From contig JADLDC010000268.1 in NCBI GenBank assembly GCA_020846885.1, positions 1 through 38,017 on the forward strand: 38,017 nucleotides of DNA, in the 5' to 3' direction. Positions 17,799 to 26,082 of the stretch are shown one piece after another. The position numbers and the translations under genes were made by a program. This DNA comes from Acidobacteriota bacterium (GTDB lineage: Bacteria; Acidobacteriota; Blastocatellia; Pyrinomonadales; Pyrinomonadaceae). The number at the start of each line of letters is the position of its first letter. Position 1 is the first letter of the stretch. The notes below the pieces were generated by a model, which was not told where the DNA came from, did not search any database, and was given only the letters and a program-made list of their open reading frames with translations.

Positions 17799-19361
17799 CT
17801 AGCCGGGTTGGGCCTCCGTCTGTGAAAGTGATGTACCCGCCGCCGCTTCGCCAAGGTCCTCATATGTCAATTGGTATATCCGCCGCATGCCAACCGCATA
17901 TGCGACGGGATAATAGACGTACCAATTATAGGCGAGGGACGAGAAAAAGCTTGAAACAAAGTAACCCGCGATACTTGCCTGCACTCCGATAGAAAGGTAG
18001 TAGAGCCATGTGGTATCGCCTTTTGCAAAAAGCCGGCTTTCCATTTTGTTGAGTTTTCTCACCGGGCTTAAAAGAATGATCAGATAGGCCGCAAACGCGA
18101 GCCATCCGAGTTCCGCCGACACCTGAGTGAATGCATTGTGCGTCCCCAGATTGTAAACTCCAACGATCTCAAAATTTCCGATCCCGATCCCGAGCGGATT
18201 GCGAAGAGTGACCCAGATGGAACGGACCAGCAGTTCGGTACGCTGGCTTGCCGATCCGACCGGATCGAGCGACGGTATGAAGATCGATAAGACCCGCGAT
18301 CCGTAATCGCCCGGAGCAAGCAAAATGGCCGTCCCGCCTGCCGCAGCGGCGATAAGAGCCGTCCTGACACGGTGGAGCCGTCCAAATTTCCAAACCAGAA
18401 CCGCCGCCACCGCAATGAGGCCGAGAAACGCACCGCGCGATTGTGTCACAAGGCTTCCCGCCGTCATTATCACTGCTCCGGCGAAGAATATCAGCTTGAT
18501 CGCCCGGCTTTTTGCGGCGGCACCCAACGCGATGGCGATCGGAATAAATATGACCAGATGCACGGACATGTCGTTCGGATTTCCGAACATTCCGCCAAAA
18601 TCGACACTTACGCGATAGCCTTCGGTCCGAAACTCGCCGTTCAAATAAAGATCGACGGCCTGCAGGCTCAACATTATCCCGACCGCAACGCCCAGCCACA
18701 TCAGCCCCTTTATTCGCCGCTCCGTCCGCAGCGTGTTCACCATCACGATAAATACAAGGACGACTTTGATGAACGTATCGTTGAACGTTGCCCATGCAAG
18801 CCCAGGGCTAAGCGCGAGCGGCATCGTCAGCAGTGCCCAGGCGGTGATAAAAAGAATGCATTTTACTTCGATAGGCAGAGCCGTAATACTTCCCTCGACT
18901 GAAATTTGTGTTGGAAGATAGATCAAAAGCGTCGCGGCGGCCACGATGAGAGCCATTTGATTGAAGCCGGACAGTTCGGGGATCAGCTCGTAGGGCCGGA
19001 AATACAAGACAAGCGTAAAGAGGAATATGCCCGCATAGGTCAGGGTGTGGCCATGTCGCCTGATCCATGTTTCACGTGTAATAGGCCGAATGGCGCCTTG
19101 GTCCGTTCGACCTGCTGTCACGCCGCCGGCCTCCTGTACTTCGGCCCCAACGCTCTGCTCATTGCAATTGGCTCCCGCATCAAGGGCCACGCCAGGGATC
19201 GTTTCCTCAGGCGCGCGCTGGGAAAAGGTCTCGATCACCGAACTATCGCGCTTTATCGCCGGCCGCACACTGGGCCGCCCATTCGCGATCGAAGGCGCAG
19301 GCCGCGCACTGTGGGGACGCAAGGTCGCGAAACCAGAACTTGATGTGCTCCTACTGCTCAT
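17799..19361 (-). CDS. O-antigen ligase/polymerase family protein (Wzy/WaaL-like)
   Basis: A 520-residue protein with about ten membrane segments after a long hydrophilic N-terminal tail of some 105 residues. The large periplasmic loop region holds QSRGAFLGLIAVAAV and GIGIGNFEIVGVYNLGTHNA; the latter matches the GxGxGNF...HN motif of the O-antigen ligase (Wzy_C) domain. It would polymerise the flipped repeat units. The Ser/Pro/Arg-rich tail is unusual and no ribosome binding site is evident before ATG at 19361, so the true start could lie further in. It is the first gene of the minus-strand block. Confidence 0.85.
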   Translation of the reverse strand: MSSRSTSSSGFATLRPHSARPAPSIANGRPSVRPAIKRDSSVIETFSQRAPEETIPGVALDAGANCNEQSVGAEVQEAGGVTAGRTDQGAIRPITRETWIRRHGHTLTYAGIFLFTLVLYFRPYELIPELSGFNQMALIVAAATLLIYLPTQISVEGSITALPIEVKCILFITAWALLTMPLALSPGLAWATFNDTFIKVVLVFIVMVNTLRTERRIKGLMWLGVAVGIMLSLQAVDLYLNGEFRTEGYRVSVDFGGMFGNPNDMSVHLVIFIPIAIALGAAAKSRAIKLIFFAGAVIMTAGSLVTQSRGAFLGLIAVAAVLVWKFGRLHRVRTALIAAAAGGTAILLAPGDYGSRVLSIFIPSLDPVGSASQRTELLVRSIWVTLRNPLGIGIGNFEIVGVYNLGTHNAFTQVSAELGWLAFAAYLIILLSPVRKLNKMESRLFAKGDTTWLYYLSIGVQASIAGYFVSSFFSSLAYNWYVYYPVAYAVGMRRIYQLTYEDLGEAAAGTSLSQTEAQPG

Positions 19362-19570
19362 TAAATAATTCTTAACAGTGCCAATCGGCCCGGATTACCG
19401 AAATCGGAGCTGCCGGTGCGAATGAGATCCATATTTTTCTAAAATCGGGTAAACGCTTTGTATTGAAAGTATTCTATCATTGTTGAAGAAATAGGCGCTT
19501 TTGATTCGGCTTTAGCTGCCGGCACCCGTCGGAGTACGGTCGATGTGTTTGCCGCATCATTCCGCATTTA
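19362..19570. promoter_or_regulatory. Divergent intergenic region between two EPS operons
   Basis: This is a 209-base, locally AT-rich spacer between the divergently transcribed polymerase gene (minus) and glycosyltransferase gene (plus), so it must hold promoters for both. On the minus strand TAGAAT occurs at about 19475 and could be a -10 box, but I found no convincing -35 partner and no sigma-54 match with both conserved dinucleotides. Confidence 0.4.
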
Positions 19571-20818
19571 ATGGAGATCTTAGCGATATCACTTGCCTTT
19601 CCGCCGCTTGCATATCCGCGGTCGATCCAGGTTGCGCGCCTGCTCAAGCATACCGACGCGGCGACGGCCCTCTTTTGCGCGGACGAACCGGGGGCTCGTC
19701 TTGACCCGTCGATCGAGCCGCACGCGGAAAGCCGATTAAAGGCATGTATTCGGATCCCTGTACCGTCAGGGCGGCTTTCGGACCGCATTCTTCACAAATT
19801 TGCCCGCGGTGTCTGGAATCGGCGAAATCTGGTCCCGGACGGGTATCGAAAATGGAGGCCGCTAGTCGTCGAGAGTGCCGTAAATTACGTCACACAGAAT
19901 CGCTTCGAACCGAATGTGCTCGTCACGTTCGCTCAGCCGTTCACGGACCACTTGATCGGCCTGGACCTAAAGAAACTGCTCGGTCTGCCCTGGCTTGCTC
20001 ATTTCAGCGATCCGTGGGCAGACAACCCGTTCACTCCGTTCGATGCGGTGACGCGAAAACAAAACCTGAAACTTGAGCGGACCGTTGCGGAAGGAGCAGA
20101 CGCTCTTGTTTTCACATCCCGCGAAACCGCCGATCTATTTTTCGGAAAGTATCCGGCCGAATTGCGGAGAAAGGCATATGTATTGCCCCAGTGTTATGAC
20201 GCGACGCAATTCACATCGCCGGGAGCGCCGTCCGTCGGCCCAATAACCGTACGCTATCTCGGCAATTTTTACGGCCGTCGATCGCCGCTGCCCTTGATCG
20301 AAGGTTTGATCGAGCTTTATCAAAAAGATCCGGAAATCATCGCGGACGTACGGTTCGAACTTATCGGCCCGGGCGATCAGAACCAGGTAAAAGCGTTGGC
20401 TGCATCGCTGCCCGCTGAATGCGTTAGCGTTCTGCCAAGCGTAAGTTACGAGGAAAGCCTTGCTCTGATGACGTCCGCGGACGGACTGATGATAATCGAT
20501 GCGCCGGCAGAGACCAGCGTTTTCCTTCCGTCGAAATTGATCGACTATATCGGAGCGGGAAGGCCCGTGTTCGGCATAACGCCAAAGGGAACGGCCGCGG
20601 AGCTGATCGGCAAACTTGGCGGATCTGTGGCCGATCCGGCACTGCCCCGCGATGTCTCCGCCGGACTACGCAAATTTATCAGATGCCTCCGGGACCGGCG
20701 AAATGAGCGGCCCGATCGTCCCTGGGGCGACGCATGCGTCCGGGAACAATTTACTGCTGCTAAAGTGTCAGCCGATTTTCTTCAGATGCTTGAGAATTTA
20801 ACGGTCAAATCGAAATGA
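19571..20818 (+). CDS. Glycosyltransferase (GT4-like, GT-B fold)
   Basis: A 415-residue protein. The first strand MEILAISLAFPPLAYPRSIQ and the segment LPWLAHFSDPWADNPFTPFD are characteristic of GT4-like enzymes. The second domain has VRYLGNFYGRRSPLPLIEGL and FLPSKLIDYIGAGRPVFGIT. It is the first of three plus-strand genes. The sequence before the ATG has no obvious ribosome binding site. The donor is unknown; the Asp/Trp-rich acceptor segment resembles enzymes acting on amino or deoxy sugars, but I would not assign one. Confidence 0.85.
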   Translation: MEILAISLAFPPLAYPRSIQVARLLKHTDAATALFCADEPGARLDPSIEPHAESRLKACIRIPVPSGRLSDRILHKFARGVWNRRNLVPDGYRKWRPLVVESAVNYVTQNRFEPNVLVTFAQPFTDHLIGLDLKKLLGLPWLAHFSDPWADNPFTPFDAVTRKQNLKLERTVAEGADALVFTSRETADLFFGKYPAELRRKAYVLPQCYDATQFTSPGAPSVGPITVRYLGNFYGRRSPLPLIEGLIELYQKDPEIIADVRFELIGPGDQNQVKALAASLPAECVSVLPSVSYEESLALMTSADGLMIIDAPAETSVFLPSKLIDYIGAGRPVFGITPKGTAAELIGKLGGSVADPALPRDVSAGLRKFIRCLRDRRNERPDRPWGDACVREQFTAAKVSADFLQMLENLTVKSK

Positions 20819-22212
20819 ACGGTTATAACATATTGTACGACTGGGTTATCGAGGCAGAATTTGCAGGCGGTGCGATCGCCGTCCTGTTCTATGGCTCGAT
20901 CCATGCGGCACGGCATTTTTTTGACTTTTCGGTAAATAGGACAATAGAATGTATCGGTTGGTTCGGCAGGACATGTCTCAAGCCGATCGTGCGTCGTCCC
21001 TATCATCGCATTACCTCTGACCTTCCAATGATTCGATCGATCATACGCTCACTTCGAAATGCGATCGAGCCCGAGCGCTTAACAAACCAGGCCGTTTTTG
21101 AACGGGATGCCGACCTTCGCGGACTGCCGGAGTTTGATCCGGGAATTGACGCAACCATGGAGGCATCGGCCAGGTGGCTTTGCCGGGCGCAGGATAATTC
21201 CGCCTCGCAGGACGGAGGTGTTGCCCGCGATTACAGCCTGATCGAAGGTTGGAACTCGTCATATCCCGAAACAACGGGCTACATTGTCCCGACCTTGATC
21301 GCCTACGCTGAACTGACGGGAGATAAACATCTCCTGACGCGGGCAAGGCTGATGTTGGATTGGCTTGTGTCGATCCAATTTCCGGACGGCGGTTTCCAGG
21401 GCAGCGTCATCGGGGCCGAACCTATTTTGCCGGTAACCTTTAACACCGGCCAGATACTGCTTGGCCTTGTTAGCGGTGCTGAGCAGTTTGGAGAAAAGTA
21501 TCGCGGTCCCATGAGGCGGGCCGCCGACTGGCTGGTTGCCACCCAGGATGAGGACGGCTGCTGGCGAAGCCACCGGTCCCCGTTCACTGAGCCGACGGAT
21601 AAGGCCTATGAGACTCACGTTTCGTGGGGATTGTTCGAAGCCGCCCGGCTTGAGCCGGAAGCTGGTTATGCAAAAGCTGCCCTGGCCAACATCCGCTGGG
21701 CCCTTAAGCTTCAGAATGAGAATGGCTGGTTCCGCGATTGCTGCCTGTCTGAACCGGAGCATCCGCTCACGCACACGATCGGGTACGTACTGCGCGGCAT
21801 TGTCGAAGCGTATAGATTCTCAGGCGAAGAAGAATTCCTCACCGCATCGCGTCGAACGGCTGACGCTCTGCTTTCCGCAATGGGGCCAAACGGCGAACTT
21901 CCGGGACGGTTGAACGATAATTGGAGCGGGACCGTAGATTGGACCTGCCTCACCGGAAATGTTCAAATAGCCTCATGCTGGTTCTTGCTGTATGACATCA
22001 CTGGCGATAACCGCTATCTAGAAGCCGCCCGTGCGGCCAACAAGTTTGTCAGACGCACGATGGATCTCGACGGTCGGCCCGAGACACGGGGGGCCGTGAA
22101 AGGTTCGTTTCCCGTCTCGGGCGGCTACTGCACTTACGAGTATCCAAACTGGGCAGCAAAATTCCTGATCGATTCGCTGCTGCTTGAGAAGAGCTTTATC
22201 GCGGAGGCCTGA
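20815..22212 (+). CDS. Alpha/alpha-toroid protein (six-hairpin glycosidase / epimerase-like)
   Basis: A 465-residue protein made of repeated helical hairpins with Trp/Gly-rich turns: WLVSIQFPDGGFQGS, WLVATQDEDGCWRS, WALKLQNENGWFRD, and a C-terminal GGYCTYEYPNWAAKFLIDSL. Such toroids occur in six-hairpin glycosidases, prenyltransferase/terpene-cyclase-like proteins and the glucuronyl C5-epimerase C-domain; the sugar-acting types fit this locus best. The first 71 residues are unlike the rest and include a hydrophobic stretch (GGAIAVLFYGSIHAA). ATG at 21028 is a possible alternative start. ATG at 20815 overlaps the previous stop codon as ATGA. The precise activity cannot be stated. Confidence 0.7.
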   Translation: MNGYNILYDWVIEAEFAGGAIAVLFYGSIHAARHFFDFSVNRTIECIGWFGRTCLKPIVRRPYHRITSDLPMIRSIIRSLRNAIEPERLTNQAVFERDADLRGLPEFDPGIDATMEASARWLCRAQDNSASQDGGVARDYSLIEGWNSSYPETTGYIVPTLIAYAELTGDKHLLTRARLMLDWLVSIQFPDGGFQGSVIGAEPILPVTFNTGQILLGLVSGAEQFGEKYRGPMRRAADWLVATQDEDGCWRSHRSPFTEPTDKAYETHVSWGLFEAARLEPEAGYAKAALANIRWALKLQNENGWFRDCCLSEPEHPLTHTIGYVLRGIVEAYRFSGEEEFLTASRRTADALLSAMGPNGELPGRLNDNWSGTVDWTCLTGNVQIASCWFLLYDITGDNRYLEAARAANKFVRRTMDLDGRPETRGAVKGSFPVSGGYCTYEYPNWAAKFLIDSLLLEKSFIAEA

Positions 22213-23174
22213 TGACGTTGTCCACGACCTTCCGTGCCATTCACAGCCCGACTACTGACGACATCGGCCGGATCGCGGACCTCGATCCGTTCAATCCGTT
22301 CGTGACAAATGAATATGCAAGTGTTCGCCGCGCGATCGGAGCGGAAGTGCTCGTCATGGTCGAGGCCGATAGCGGGACCGTTGCGGCAGGCTGCCTTGCC
22401 TTTCTCACCCGCGGCCGTTTGAATTCCAGGCTAGAGATCACTTCGCTGCCGCCCATTATCGATGAGAACGTATTCTGGAATGGGCTATTTGTCGAATGTC
22501 GCAGCCTTGGCGTATCGGCTCTCAGCGTCAATAGCTTTGCATCCATGCGGGCGGTGATACCGAGGAGCCGGCAACAGGCCGCTGCAAAAAAGCGAATCGA
22601 GTACGTCCTCGACCTCACCGTCCCTAACCTCTCAAAGCTAGTGAACCGACGGCACAATAGACAGATCAAGGCGGCCCGGGCGGCACATCTTGAGCTTAGA
22701 GCGTCCGATGATGCATCGGCCCGTGAAATTCACGTCAGTCTGTCTAACGCATCTCTTGACCGCCGTCGACAGCGGGGCGAATCAGTTATCTCGAAAACGA
22801 TGCGCGAAGAGGTCGATGCATTTCTTGATAACGGGGCCGGTAGGATACTTCAGGCCGTTCAGGGTAGCGAGGTATTAAGCAGCCTTCTGATCGCGCAAAG
22901 CAGGCTCGGGGCCTACGGGCAAAGTTCCGGGACCAGCGACGAGGGACGCAAGGTCGGAGCCTCTCATTTTCTCTTCTTTGAAACTGCGGCCGCACTCCGG
23001 TCTGAGGGATTTAAGGTATTTAATCTCGGCGGCGCCGATCAGCAGAGCAGTGGGTTGCGGGAGTTCAAGTTAGGGATGGGCTCAATCGCGATCGAACTTG
23101 AATCTGCCGAGTTCTTTACCGGAAATATGTTCAAAAGGGCCGCCGCAAGGGCCGCTGCATTATTGCGTCGATAA
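22212..23174 (+). CDS. GNAT/FemAB-like acyltransferase
   Basis: A 320-residue protein with a duplicated GNAT-like arrangement. The first half has FNPFVTNEYASVRRA and a short RFNxx-type strand. The second half has NRRHNRQIKAARAAHLELRA, typical of FemAB-like (acetyltransferase_6) proteins, and ends with FNLGGADQQSSGLREFKLGM. FemAB-like proteins are regular companions of exosortase/PEP-CTERM EPS systems and may transfer an acyl or aminoacyl group to a sugar. Its ATG shares a base with the TGA of the toroid gene (TGATG). It ends only three bases from the convergent amidotransferase gene. Confidence 0.82.
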   Translation: MTLSTTFRAIHSPTTDDIGRIADLDPFNPFVTNEYASVRRAIGAEVLVMVEADSGTVAAGCLAFLTRGRLNSRLEITSLPPIIDENVFWNGLFVECRSLGVSALSVNSFASMRAVIPRSRQQAAAKKRIEYVLDLTVPNLSKLVNRRHNRQIKAARAAHLELRASDDASAREIHVSLSNASLDRRRQRGESVISKTMREEVDAFLDNGAGRILQAVQGSEVLSSLLIAQSRLGAYGQSSGTSDEGRKVGASHFLFFETAAALRSEGFKVFNLGGADQQSSGLREFKLGMGSIAIELESAEFFTGNMFKRAAARAAALLRR

Positions 23175-23177
23175 CCG

Positions 23178-25076
23178 TCACAACGTTGCTCCCCACGCCT
23201 GGATCCACAACTCAAGAACGATCAGAGCCCAAACACGATTTGCGGCGCCGTCACTGCCGTTCTTCGCCTCATTGAGCGATCGTTCCACGGCCGGGTGAAA
23301 CAGGACGGACCCAAGCCGGCTTTGAGAGCTGAGCAGCGTTTCGTGCGCCCAAGAATGAAGACCATTGGCTATCCACTGGTTTGCCGGATCCGGAAAGCCC
23401 CGCTTCGGCCGTTCGATGATCTCGCGCGGAAGCCGCTTTGCACAAAACCGGCGGAGAACGCTTTTTGTTTCGTACTGATTGATCCCATTGCGCCGGACCT
23501 TTACAGAATTGGGCTGACGGTTCGCCCATTCGACCAGGCGGTAATCAAGAAACGGTGTGCGGGCCTCAAGCGAGGCCGCCATTGTTGCTTTGTCGGCTTT
23601 CATCAAAAGGTCTTCGACAAGCCAGTCCTTTTGATAGACCGCAAGTATCTGTTGAAGCGGGTCTGCGGAACCGGCCGCCTCATATTGGGCCGAGACGATC
23701 CGCTCGCTGCTTTCCCAGCATTCTGAAGGCATCAGTACTTCCTTCTCTGCCTGGCTGAAGTTTCCCGTAATGTGCGGCAACGCGATCTTGTTCCAATTTT
23801 GCAGCGGCAAATTCGCGACTTTATCGGCCCGGCGATGAAGGCCGTCCGGCCCGAGGCGTGCAAAAGCCGCGCCAAGTTTCAATGCGGTCGGAAACCGCTG
23901 CAACAGGCGAACACGGTTCCATTCCCTCTCCGCCCGGTCAAAATCGTAGCCCGCAAGGATCTCATCACTACCTTCACCCGAAAGCACGACCTTAACGTGC
24001 CGCCGAGCAAGCCGCGACAAGGCGAGTACAGAGATCGCCGATAGGTCGGCCAGCGGCTCGTCGGTCGCATAGACCACCTCGGGCAGCATTTGGTGAAATG
24101 TCTTTTCATTCAGTATAACTTCGTGGTACTGGGCTCCCACATGACGCGCAACCTGTGCGGCGTAGGACAATTCTGAATAGTATCCGCCTTCCTCAAATCC
24201 GACAGAGAATGTGTGAAAATTGCGATGTCCCAACTCGACCGCGGCCGCGGCGATAGCGCTTGAATCCAGGCCGCCGCTCAGAAATACGCCGACGGGAACA
24301 TCCGCCGCGACCAACCGCAGTTCGACCGCGTCAAGGAACAGTTCTGCGAATTCTTTATCGATCTCCCGCTCAGGCCGGGGAACTCGCTCGTCATTTACGA
24401 CATCGCTTTCCCAATATCGCTCAATGATCGGCGGGCCGCCCGGGCTGAATCGCAGTAAATGTCCCGGCGGCAGTTTTTTTACGCCTTGCCAGATCGAATT
24501 AGGCCCCGGCACATAGCGAAACGTAAGATAGTCCCAGAGTGCTTGCTTGTCCAGACGCCGATCTATCAATCCGGACGCGAGTATCGCCTTTATCTCCGAG
24601 GCGAACAAAAACGCTCTGCCGTCCCAATAGTAATAGAGCGGCTTAACGCCCATGCGGTCGCGAACGAGCAAAAGGGTCCTCGAATTCTTATCCCAGGTCG
24701 CCGCGGCGAACATCCCGTTCCAATCGTGGATCCCGGCCTCGCCCTTGGCGACGAGGCTTTTAAGAACGACCTCAGTATCGCTTTCGGTGGTCCAACCTGA
24801 AGCACCTTCCGACGTAAGCCGCTCGCGCAGCGTTCGGTAATTGTAAACTTCGCCGTTAAAAACAATTCCTCGGCCTGCTTGCTCGTCCCAAATAGGCTGT
24901 CGGCCGCCCGAGAGATCAATGATCGAAAGCCGCCGCATCCCGAATCCAAACCCATCTTCGGCCCACGCTCCCTCATCATCGGGGCCGCGATGGGTTATCG
25001 AATCGTTCATTCGCCCGACTATGGCCAGGCATTCTTCGCGGGAGTGGTCTCCGGCAATACCGACAATACCGCACAT
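23178..25076 (-). CDS. asnB: Asparagine synthase-like amidotransferase 3 (glutamine-hydrolysing)
   Basis: A 632-residue protein starting MCGIVGIAGDHS, with Cys2 as glutaminase nucleophile, then RRLSIIDLSGGRQP and FNGEVYN. The synthetase half has SGGLDSS at 267-273, LSGEGSDEILAGYDF and RPKRGFPDP. It is complete and of normal length, so all three amidotransferases in this window look functional. ATG at 25076 directly follows the TAG of the BNR-repeat gene (TAGATG). Its role is inferred as amidation of a polymer component. It is the last gene of the core EPS operon and converges on the FemAB-like gene. Confidence 0.92.
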   Translation of the reverse strand: MCGIVGIAGDHSREECLAIVGRMNDSITHRGPDDEGAWAEDGFGFGMRRLSIIDLSGGRQPIWDEQAGRGIVFNGEVYNYRTLRERLTSEGASGWTTESDTEVVLKSLVAKGEAGIHDWNGMFAAATWDKNSRTLLLVRDRMGVKPLYYYWDGRAFLFASEIKAILASGLIDRRLDKQALWDYLTFRYVPGPNSIWQGVKKLPPGHLLRFSPGGPPIIERYWESDVVNDERVPRPEREIDKEFAELFLDAVELRLVAADVPVGVFLSGGLDSSAIAAAAVELGHRNFHTFSVGFEEGGYYSELSYAAQVARHVGAQYHEVILNEKTFHQMLPEVVYATDEPLADLSAISVLALSRLARRHVKVVLSGEGSDEILAGYDFDRAEREWNRVRLLQRFPTALKLGAAFARLGPDGLHRRADKVANLPLQNWNKIALPHITGNFSQAEKEVLMPSECWESSERIVSAQYEAAGSADPLQQILAVYQKDWLVEDLLMKADKATMAASLEARTPFLDYRLVEWANRQPNSVKVRRNGINQYETKSVLRRFCAKRLPREIIERPKRGFPDPANQWIANGLHSWAHETLLSSQSRLGSVLFHPAVERSLNEAKNGSDGAANRVWALIVLELWIQAWGATL

Positions 25077-26057
25077 CTATTGTTGTTTCCTGCCTTGCAT
25101 AAATTGTCGGTCCGGCAAAGCTGCCGCAATGATCGTCCCGCCATAGCCAACGGCAATGGCTCGATCGCCCGCGAACGCAATTCGCTCCAGTCTGTGAGGC
25201 GTTCCGCTCTTTTCGAACATCCACGTCTTGCCCTGGTCATGAGTACCAAGTATCATGCCGCCGTCACCAACGGCGAAGCCGTTCATTCCGTCAAAGAAAC
25301 CAATATCGAGAATCTCCGCCGTCGTTCCGGACGACTGCGGCCGCCACGTCCGGCCGCGATCGCCGGTAAAGAATATCATCCCTGCGGCCCCAGCGGTCCA
25401 TCCAGCATTTTCGTTAGCAAAGAATATCGAATTCAATTTCTGCTCCGGCCTGGACGATGTGAACACCCCGTTCTGCCAACTCCTACCGTTGTCGTCACTA
25501 AAGATCAGTGTTCCGCCGCCGCCCGCCAGGATCATCCGCGATCCGGAAACCATTTCGCCATCAAGTATCCGAAATTTGATGGGCAGCCAGTGCCGCGCTT
25601 CGGGCTTGCCATCCTCAGGAAGCCCCGCGACAACGCCGCCTTCACCAACAAGAAGCGCACCGGTGGGCGTAAAGAACATCCGGCTAAAGCGTTCTCGCGA
25701 CGCCGCAAGTTCTATGACTGACCACGTCTTGCCGCCATCGATCGTCCGCATCAAATACGCGGGATTTTTTCCACCGGCCGTCCTGCCGCGATCGCAAAGC
25801 ATCCAGCCGCTGGAGATGTCGGCGAAATACACATCGCGAATCGTATCAGCTGTCGGGACACGAAGCTTTCGCCAGGACGCGCCGCCATCCTGTGTAGCCA
25901 ATAAGGTGCCGTTGCTGCCGGCCGCAAATCCGCGGTCAGCGTCAATGAACTCGACCGCCTGCAGCCACGCGAGGCTCCCTGAATCCTGCTTCCGCCAATC
26001 CGCGGCCATGACGCTGGAAGCGACGGCCAGTAATAGCATCAACGACAGGATATACAT
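25077..26057 (-). CDS. Exported Ycf48-like BNR/beta-propeller repeat protein
   Basis: About 326 residues. A signal peptide (MYILSLMLLLAVASSVMAAD) precedes at least five blades of the Ycf48/BNR type, each with a pattern like FxDxxxGxAxGxxGTLLxTxDGGxSW: for example GFAAGSNGTLLATQDGGASW, LMRTIDGGKTW, LIFSDDNGRSW and FFTGDRGRTW. Ycf48 itself is a photosystem II assembly factor, but the repeat is widespread in exported bacterial proteins, so no photosynthetic role is implied. In this place it may scaffold EPS export or bind the polymer in the periplasm. The start is taken at 26057 because the longer frame overlaps the Wza-like gene. Confidence 0.82.
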   Translation of the reverse strand: MYILSLMLLLAVASSVMAADWRKQDSGSLAWLQAVEFIDADRGFAAGSNGTLLATQDGGASWRKLRVPTADTIRDVYFADISSGWMLCDRGRTAGGKNPAYLMRTIDGGKTWSVIELAASRERFSRMFFTPTGALLVGEGGVVAGLPEDGKPEARHWLPIKFRILDGEMVSGSRMILAGGGGTLIFSDDNGRSWQNGVFTSSRPEQKLNSIFFANENAGWTAGAAGMIFFTGDRGRTWRPQSSGTTAEILDIGFFDGMNGFAVGDGGMILGTHDQGKTWMFEKSGTPHRLERIAFAGDRAIAVGYGGTIIAAALPDRQFMQGRKQQ

Positions 26058-26082
26058 GTATTTAGGCCGTGAAATACATCTC

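Noticed and set aside
19369-19383. TGGCACTGTTAAGAA before the polymerase gene on the minus strand
   Set aside because: The -24 half is good but the -12 half lacks the conserved GC, and it lies too close to the ATG at 19361.
25077-26057. Photosystem II assembly role for the Ycf48-like protein
   Set aside because: Only the repeat type matches; there are no photosynthesis genes in the window and the context is EPS export.
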